Assembly (NCBI GenBank): GCA_022801735.1 | Contig: JAAWSW010000045.1 | Coordinates: 1 to 10,056, forward strand | From: Bacilli bacterium | GTDB lineage: Bacteria; Bacillota_I; Bacilli_A; RF39; UBA660 | DNA: 10,056 nucleotides | Direction of reading: 5' to 3' | Shown: positions 6,294 through 10,056 of the stretch, one piece after another | How the letters are laid out: every line of letters begins with the position of its first letter | Position numbering within the stretch: position 1 is the stretch's first letter | Translations under genes and position numbers: made by a program | The notes under the pieces: generated by a model | The model's database searches: none | Seen by the model: only the letters and a program-made list of their open reading frames with translations | Told to the model about the DNA's origin: nothing

Positions 6294-6302
6294 GCTTTTT
6301 TT
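6280..6302 (+). terminator. terminator overlapping the end of the 123-residue gene
   Basis: A 7-bp stem (6280-6286 with 6294-6300), 7-base loop and T run to 6302. The 5' arm is coding, and the TAG stop (6291-6293) lies in the loop. Confidence 0.8.
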
Positions 6303-6309
6303 AATATTA

Positions 6310-6338
6310 TTGTTAATTTAAAAAATAAGTGATATAAT
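6310..6338 (+). promoter_or_regulatory. promoter of uppP
   Basis: TTGTTA (6310-6315) and TATAAT (6333-6338) are 17 bases apart, with the -10 extended by TG at 6330-6331. The ribosome binding site GGAGGG (6368-6373) follows, 5 bases before ATG 6379. Confidence 0.8.
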
Positions 6339-6378
6339 TAACAAGAGTAAAAATATAATTAAAGCATGGAGGGTATAT

Positions 6379-7179
6379 ATGTTATTGATTTACATTTTAT
6401 TAGGAATAATACAAGGTTTTACCGAGCCAATTCCAGTCTCATCAAGTGGACACTTAGTAATTTTTAAAAACTTATTTGATTTAGACGCATTAAAAGACCT
6501 AAATTTCGAAATTTTTTCAAATTTTGGTAGTTTAATTGCTATTATAATCATTTTCAGAAAAGACATAACAGAATTATTTTTAGACTTTATCAATTACATC
6601 AAAACAAAAGATAAAAAATATAAAAGTGGTTTCAAATATGTACTATTAGTAGCCCTAGCAACTATTCCAGCCGGCTTATGTGGCCTAATATTTAATGATG
6701 TAATCGAAAAATATCTAAGTCATGTCAAGTATGTAGGAATAGCCTTACTTATAACTGCATTATTCTTATTCTTAATAAGAAAATTAAAAGGAAGAAAAAG
6801 CGATGATCAAATCACTATAAAAGACGCTATTCAAATTGGGTTATTCCAGGTAATAGCCTTACTACCAGGAATAAGCCGTAGTGGAGCCACTTTAGTAGGT
6901 GGAATGTTCTCTGGATTAAAAAGAGAAGTAGCATTCAAATTTTCATTTATGCTATATATTCCAATAAGTGTAGCCACAATGATATTAGGCGTTAAAGACG
7001 TAGTAGAAACAGGAATAGACATGAATCTTTTATTAGGATATATCTTAGGGGCAATAACCGCATGCATAGTTACATTCTTCTCAACTAAATGGTTTAAAGG
7101 AATTATGCTTAAAGGAAAACTTATTTACTTTGTATACTACTGCTTAATAGCAGGAACATTAGTAATATTATTCTTATAG
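6379..7179 (+). CDS. uppP: undecaprenyl-diphosphate phosphatase (UppP/BacA)
   Basis: Dephosphorylates undecaprenyl diphosphate at the membrane so that the lipid carrier can be reused for peptidoglycan and other wall polymers; extra copies give bacitracin resistance in some hosts. The 266-residue length is normal for the family. The N-terminal re-entrant motif reads IQGFTEPIPVSSSGHL (11-26), holding E16, S21-S23 and H25. The second reads LLPGISRSGATL (161-172), with R167. Several hydrophobic helices lie between and after (about 87-107, 117-134, 186-203, 216-234 and 247-265). The first acidic residue of the E. coli motif (EGxTE) is Gln here (Q12), as in other Gram-positive proteins. It is monocistronic, with its own promoter and terminator. 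It complements the nearby polysaccharide deacetylase in wall metabolism, though they are not co-transcribed. Confidence 0.96.
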   Translation: MLLIYILLGIIQGFTEPIPVSSSGHLVIFKNLFDLDALKDLNFEIFSNFGSLIAIIIIFRKDITELFLDFINYIKTKDKKYKSGFKYVLLVALATIPAGLCGLIFNDVIEKYLSHVKYVGIALLITALFLFLIRKLKGRKSDDQITIKDAIQIGLFQVIALLPGISRSGATLVGGMFSGLKREVAFKFSFMLYIPISVATMILGVKDVVETGIDMNLLLGYILGAITACIVTFFSTKWFKGIMLKGKLIYFVYYCLIAGTLVILFL

Positions 7180-7210
7180 AAATGATAATTTAATCATTTC
7201 TTTTCTTTTA
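7178..7210 (+). terminator. terminator after uppP
   Basis: A 9-bp stem (7178-7186 with 7193-7201), 6-base loop and a T-rich tail to about 7210. The stem starts inside the TAG stop codon (7177-7179). Confidence 0.8.
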
Positions 7211-7216
7211 AATTTT

Positions 7217-7225
7217 TGATACAAT
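7217..7225 (+). promoter_or_regulatory. extended -10 promoter of holA
   Basis: TGATACAAT, an extended -10 with one mismatch in the hexamer, lies 16 bases before ATG 7242. The expected -35 position falls in the T-rich tail of the uppP terminator and has only a weak match. The ribosome binding site AAGGTGG is at 7231-7237. Confidence 0.5.
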
Positions 7226-7241
7226 AATTAAAGGTGGTAAT

Positions 7242-8162
7242 ATGCTTTATCTATTATATGGAACAAAAAACTATTTAATAAAAGAGGAAATAAAAAAAAT
7301 AACAAAAAACTTTGATGATTTAAATATAAGTAAATTCGACTTAGCAAATGACGACATCAAAACAGTCATTGATGATTGTATGACCATATCACTTTTTGAT
7401 GACAAAAAAATAGTTATCTGTGAAAATGCCGATTTCTTTACAGCCGCAACTAGTAAAGACTCAGAAATAATAGAACAATACATAAATAATCAAAACCAAA
7501 ATACTACATTAATATTTACAGTAAATAACGAAAAAATAGACGAAAGAAAAAAAATAACAAAACTTATCAAAAAAAATGGTACAGTAAAAGAATTTAACGA
7601 AAACATAAACCCTGTACAAATAATCAAAGAAACTCTAAAAGATTATCAAATTGATAATACCTTAATAAATCTATTCATAGATAGAGTAGGACAAAACCCA
7701 TTAATTATAAAACAAGAATTAGAAAAATTAAAAATATATAAAGAAGATAAAACAATAACAAAAGAAGATATTTTAAATGTAACCACAAAAACAATAGATG
7801 TCGATATATTTAAACTTTTAGATTACATCGTTCAAAATAATAAAAACAAAGCATTAGAAATATATCACGAAATGATCAAATTAAATGAAGAACCAATTAA
7901 AATAATAATAATGCTTTCAAACCAATTTAGAATAATGTATCAATCAAAAGAATTACAAAAAAAAGGACTATCTGAAAAAGATATAGCCACTACATTAAAA
8001 ATACATCCATATAGAGTCAAATTAGCCCTTCAAAATAGCCGAAAATATAGTTCAGATACATTATTACAATATATATCAGATTTAGCCGATATTGATATAA
8101 ATATAAAAACCGGAAAAACTGATAAAAATTTAGCCCTTGAACTATTCATATTAAATAAATAG
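7242..8162 (+). CDS. holA: DNA polymerase III, delta subunit
   Basis: The clamp-loader delta subunit opens the beta sliding clamp during replication. The 306 residues give the normal length. Features seen: the start MLYLLYGTKNYLIKEEI, the standard delta N-terminus; SLFDDKKIVICENADF (50-65), the 'f..kr.ViV.n' strand; RVGQNPLIIKQELEKL (148-163), the 'g.d...i..EleKL' helix; and the C-terminal collar domain with IHPYRVKLA (254-262) and the closing 'DINIKTGKTDKNLALELFIL' (285-304). As expected for delta, there is no working P-loop. AAGGTGG lies 4 bases before the ATG. The gene converges with rarA, and both use one hairpin that covers both stops. Sequence is Lys/Asn/Ile-rich from AT pressure, like its neighbours. 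Confidence 0.95.
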   Translation: MLYLLYGTKNYLIKEEIKKITKNFDDLNISKFDLANDDIKTVIDDCMTISLFDDKKIVICENADFFTAATSKDSEIIEQYINNQNQNTTLIFTVNNEKIDERKKITKLIKKNGTVKEFNENINPVQIIKETLKDYQIDNTLINLFIDRVGQNPLIIKQELEKLKIYKEDKTITKEDILNVTTKTIDVDIFKLLDYIVQNNKNKALEIYHEMIKLNEEPIKIIIMLSNQFRIMYQSKELQKKGLSEKDIATTLKIHPYRVKLALQNSRKYSSDTLLQYISDLADIDINIKTGKTDKNLALELFILNK

Positions 8163-8190
8163 AAAGTAACCTCTATTTATTTTTTATTTT
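8153..8190. terminator. shared terminator between convergent holA and rarA
   Basis: A perfect 11-bp stem (8153-8163 with 8172-8182) with an 8-base loop and a T-rich tail to 8190 on the plus strand; the minus-strand tail is shorter. One arm contains the last codons and TAG of holA (8160-8162). The other contains the TAG of rarA (8173-8175). The two genes are 10 bases apart. Confidence 0.8.
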
Positions 8191-9372
8191 ATCATATATT
8201 TGTTTTATACCAATTTCATACTTACTAGTAGTCTTAGGAACATAATATTCTCTTCCTAAAAGTTCATCTGGTAAATACTGTTGTTTAACATAACTCCCTT
8301 TATAACTATGAGGATATTTATAGTCCTTAGAAGTAGTTTTTAAATGATTAGGTACTTTTCCTACATTTCCCTTATAAACATCATTTAAAGCCGCATTAAT
8401 TGCATCATGAGCACTATTACTCTTAGGAGATAAAGCCATTTCAATAACAATTTCACCAAGCGGAATACGCGCTTCAGGTAAACCTAAACGTTCACAAGCC
8501 GCAATACATGCATTTAATCTAGGACCAATAGCCGGATTTGCAAGTCCAATATCTTCATAAGCAATAACCGATAATCTTCTAAAAATAATATCTAAATCTT
8601 CAGCCGCAATCAACCTAGCCAAATAATGAAGTGCCGCATTAACATCACTACCACGAATAGACTTTTGTAAAGCACTAATAACATCATAATAGCCATCATC
8701 ATTCTTATCAATATATAAATTAGGTTTATTATTTATCTTCTTAATAGTATCCAAATCCACTTTAAAATCATTTGTAGAATAATAAGCAACCTCTAACAAA
8801 TTATAGGCAAATCTCATATCCCCAGACGATAAAGAAGCAATATAATTCAGCGCTTCATCAGTAATTTCAATCCCTTCAAGCGACTCTAAACTACGGCTAA
8901 GTCCTATTTTTATATCATCCTCAGTCAAAGGTTTTAATTCAAATAATTGACATCTACTTCTAATAGCAGGATTAATAGAATGATAAGGGTTAGAGGTAGT
9001 CATACCAATCAAAGTAATAATACCACTTTCCAAATAAGGCAAAAGCAAATCCTGTTTATCTTTATTTAAACGGTGAATCTCATCCATAATTAAAACAAAA
9101 TTGTCACACCCTTTAGCCTTATAGACCATCTCATCAAAATCCTTCTTACTATTAATAACAGCATTCAAAAAACCAGAAGGTAAACCAAGTTCATTTATAA
9201 TCGCATATGCCAAAGTCGTTTTTCCAGTTCCTGGAGGACCATATAAAATCATCGAAAACGCTTTTTTATTATTAACCAAATTTTTTAATATCTTATTTTC
9301 ACCAATTAAATGCTGCTGCCCAATAACATCAATCAATTTTTTAGGTCTAACATTATAAGCAAGTGGCTGCAT
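8173..9372 (-). CDS. rarA: replication-associated recombination protein A (RarA/MgsA, AAA+ ATPase)
   Basis: An AAA+ ATPase related to clamp loaders that acts at stalled replication forks. The 399 residues include Walker A GPPGTGKTT (45-53), Walker B IMDEIHR (95-101; D97, E98), sensor 1 TTSNP (125-129), the arginine finger RSR (138-140), LSSGDMR (181-187) with the sensor 2 arginine, and the C-terminal tetramerisation domain (IRGSDVNAALHYLARL, YEDIGLANP, ALSPKSNSAHDAI, VPNHL). The start is ATG 9370-9372, giving MQPLAYNVRP, the family's usual N-terminus. It follows GGATGGTGAT by 4 bases. A longer frame reaching a TTG at 9391-9393 is ruled out because that codon overlaps the -10 box. The leader is only about 14 bases. 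Convergent with holA, with which it shares a terminator. Confidence 0.96.
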   Translation of the reverse strand: MQPLAYNVRPKKLIDVIGQQHLIGENKILKNLVNNKKAFSMILYGPPGTGKTTLAYAIINELGLPSGFLNAVINSKKDFDEMVYKAKGCDNFVLIMDEIHRLNKDKQDLLLPYLESGIITLIGMTTSNPYHSINPAIRSRCQLFELKPLTEDDIKIGLSRSLESLEGIEITDEALNYIASLSSGDMRFAYNLLEVAYYSTNDFKVDLDTIKKINNKPNLYIDKNDDGYYDVISALQKSIRGSDVNAALHYLARLIAAEDLDIIFRRLSVIAYEDIGLANPAIGPRLNACIAACERLGLPEARIPLGEIVIEMALSPKSNSAHDAINAALNDVYKGNVGKVPNHLKTTSKDYKYPHSYKGSYVKQQYLPDELLGREYYVPKTTSKYEIGIKQIYDKIKNK

Positions 9373-9392
9373 AACTATCACCATCCATAACA

Positions 9393-9401
9393 ATTATAAC
9401 A
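9393..9401 (-). promoter_or_regulatory. extended -10 promoter of rarA
   Basis: On the minus strand TGTTATAAT is a full extended -10. The -35 is weak (TTTAAG near 9421-9416). Transcription should begin near 9386, immediately at the GGATGGTGAT ribosome binding site. Confidence 0.65.
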
Positions 9402-9456
9402 TTTTTCTAAGACAACTTAAAGAAAAAACATAATTCTAGTAATATTAAAAAATATA

Positions 9457-9465
9457 TGATAAAAT
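9457..9465 (+). promoter_or_regulatory. extended -10 promoter of the 173-residue gene
   Basis: TGATAAAAT, an extended -10 with one mismatch, lies 23 bases before ATG 9489. No clear -35 is visible. The ribosome binding site AGAAGG (9476-9481) follows. The promoter lies 55 bases from the divergent rarA -10. Confidence 0.5.
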
Positions 9466-9488
9466 AAAGAAAGAAAGAAGGTACGAAA

Positions 9489-10010
9489 ATGCTTCAAAAT
9501 AAATTAAACAATCCAAAAACATTAACATTTCTTATCATTATAATCTTTATCATTTTAGGTTTAATTATATTCCAAACACTAGATGTCAAAAAAGAAACAG
9601 CAACCTTAACTTATGAAAATAACAAAGTAACATTTATAGTCCCAAGAGGATATCATTTTAACGAAACAGAAAGTCTAGATAATCTATTAAGATATAAAAA
9701 TAAAAAAACTGAAGACTTAATCATATACAGTATAGAACAAACAGATAAAGAAAAATTTGAACAAACAAAAAAACAAATAGAAAACGAACATAAAAACTTA
9801 TTCAATAATATAAAACTAAAAGAATACAAAACAACCATAGAAAACCAAACAATAAAAGTTTTAGAAGTAAAATATACACCAAGTAATAAAAAAGAAAATA
9901 AAAATACTTATATTTTCTATCCATTAAAAAATAACTACATTGCCAAAATCACAACAAATTCAGCAAACATAAATAAATCAAATATTAAAAACTATATAAA
10001 AACAAAATAG
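9489..10010 (+). CDS. membrane-anchored exported protein, unknown function
   Basis: A 173-residue protein with one strong hydrophobic helix at 11-30 (TLTFLIIIIF, IILGLIIFQT) after a short basic N-terminus. It has no lipobox Cys and no obvious cleavage site, so it is likely an N-terminal anchor with the rest outside the cell. The outer part (35-173) begins with strand-like segments TATLTYENNKVTFIVPRGYH (37-56). It continues with a charged helix (85-102), further strands (TTIENQTIKVLEVKYTP) and YIFYPLKNNYIAKITTNS (141-158). The 'vtFxvPxGyxf' opening followed by a late strand pair recalls small PsbP/LpqN-like extracytoplasmic folds, but that is a guess from pattern. Lys and Asn content is very high, as elsewhere here. 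The ATG follows AGAAGG by 7 bases, and the gene has its own promoter and hairpin. Confidence 0.75.
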   Translation: MLQNKLNNPKTLTFLIIIIFIILGLIIFQTLDVKKETATLTYENNKVTFIVPRGYHFNETESLDNLLRYKNKKTEDLIIYSIEQTDKEKFEQTKKQIENEHKNLFNNIKLKEYKTTIENQTIKVLEVKYTPSNKKENKNTYIFYPLKNNYIAKITTNSANINKSNIKNYIKTK

Positions 10011-10032
10011 ACTTTATAAAAAAGTTTGTTTT
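10004..10032 (+). terminator. terminator overlapping the end of the 173-residue gene
   Basis: A 12-bp stem with two G·U pairs (10004-10015 with 10021-10032) and a 5-base loop. The stop codon lies in the 5' arm. The downstream T run is partly used in the stem, so termination may be weak. The remaining 24 bases to the window edge show no feature. Confidence 0.55.
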
Positions 10033-10056
10033 TGTTAATAAATATAGAAAGTATTT

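Noticed and set aside
9373..9393. Longer RarA starting at TTG 9391-9393
   Set aside because: The codon overlaps the -10 box and the added residues would be encoded by the ribosome binding site. The family starts at MQPLAY.
1..10056. Alternative genetic code with UGA as tryptophan (suggested by the extreme AT bias)
   Set aside because: Conserved tryptophans (for example in the deacetylase DWNVD motif and GspF) use TGG, no conserved gene has an internal TGA, and TGA serves as the stop at 3431-3433.

Overview
The window is very AT-rich. Its genes start after strong purine-rich ribosome binding sites, TGG encodes tryptophan, and TAA, TAG and TGA all act as stops. This fits a low-GC Gram-positive bacterium of the Bacillota (Bacilli or Clostridia) using the standard genetic code. 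The gene content agrees: a YqfQ-like small protein, a type IV pilus-type membrane protein with its prepilin peptidase, QueH, UppP, and HolA and RarA of low-GC type. I cannot name the genus.

Layout. Positions 1-471 hold the decayed 3' end of a YD-repeat (RHS-type) gene, with one frameshift and an early end. It is followed by the 3' end of another gene that has lost its front, possibly the cognate immunity gene. Then come a YqfQ-like gene on the minus strand (613-975) and, divergent from it, a two-gene operon for a GspF/PilC-type platform protein and a prepilin peptidase (1086-3414). A small membrane protein of unknown function (3431-3715, minus) converges on that operon and shares its terminator. 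From 3904 to 8162 all genes read on the plus strand: a mini-protein resembling the ends of Rpn/PD-(D/E)XK transposase-family proteins, queH, a membrane-anchored polysaccharide deacetylase, an unknown 123-residue protein behind a consensus promoter, uppP, and holA. RarA (8173-9372, minus) converges on holA and shares a terminator. A membrane-anchored exported protein of unknown function (9489-10010) closes the window.

Functional themes. There is assembly of a pilus or pseudopilus (GspF plus PilD, without an ATPase or pilin here), cell-envelope work (deacetylase, UppP), tRNA modification (QueH) and replication (HolA, RarA). Most genes appear to be separate transcription units with their own promoter and terminator. 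Several stop codons, and in three cases the last sense codons, lie inside the terminator hairpin. No tRNA, rRNA, CRISPR array or intact mobile element was seen. No complete new system is evident. The best leads are the YD-repeat scar, the long N-terminal extension of the GspF protein, and three uncharacterised small proteins.
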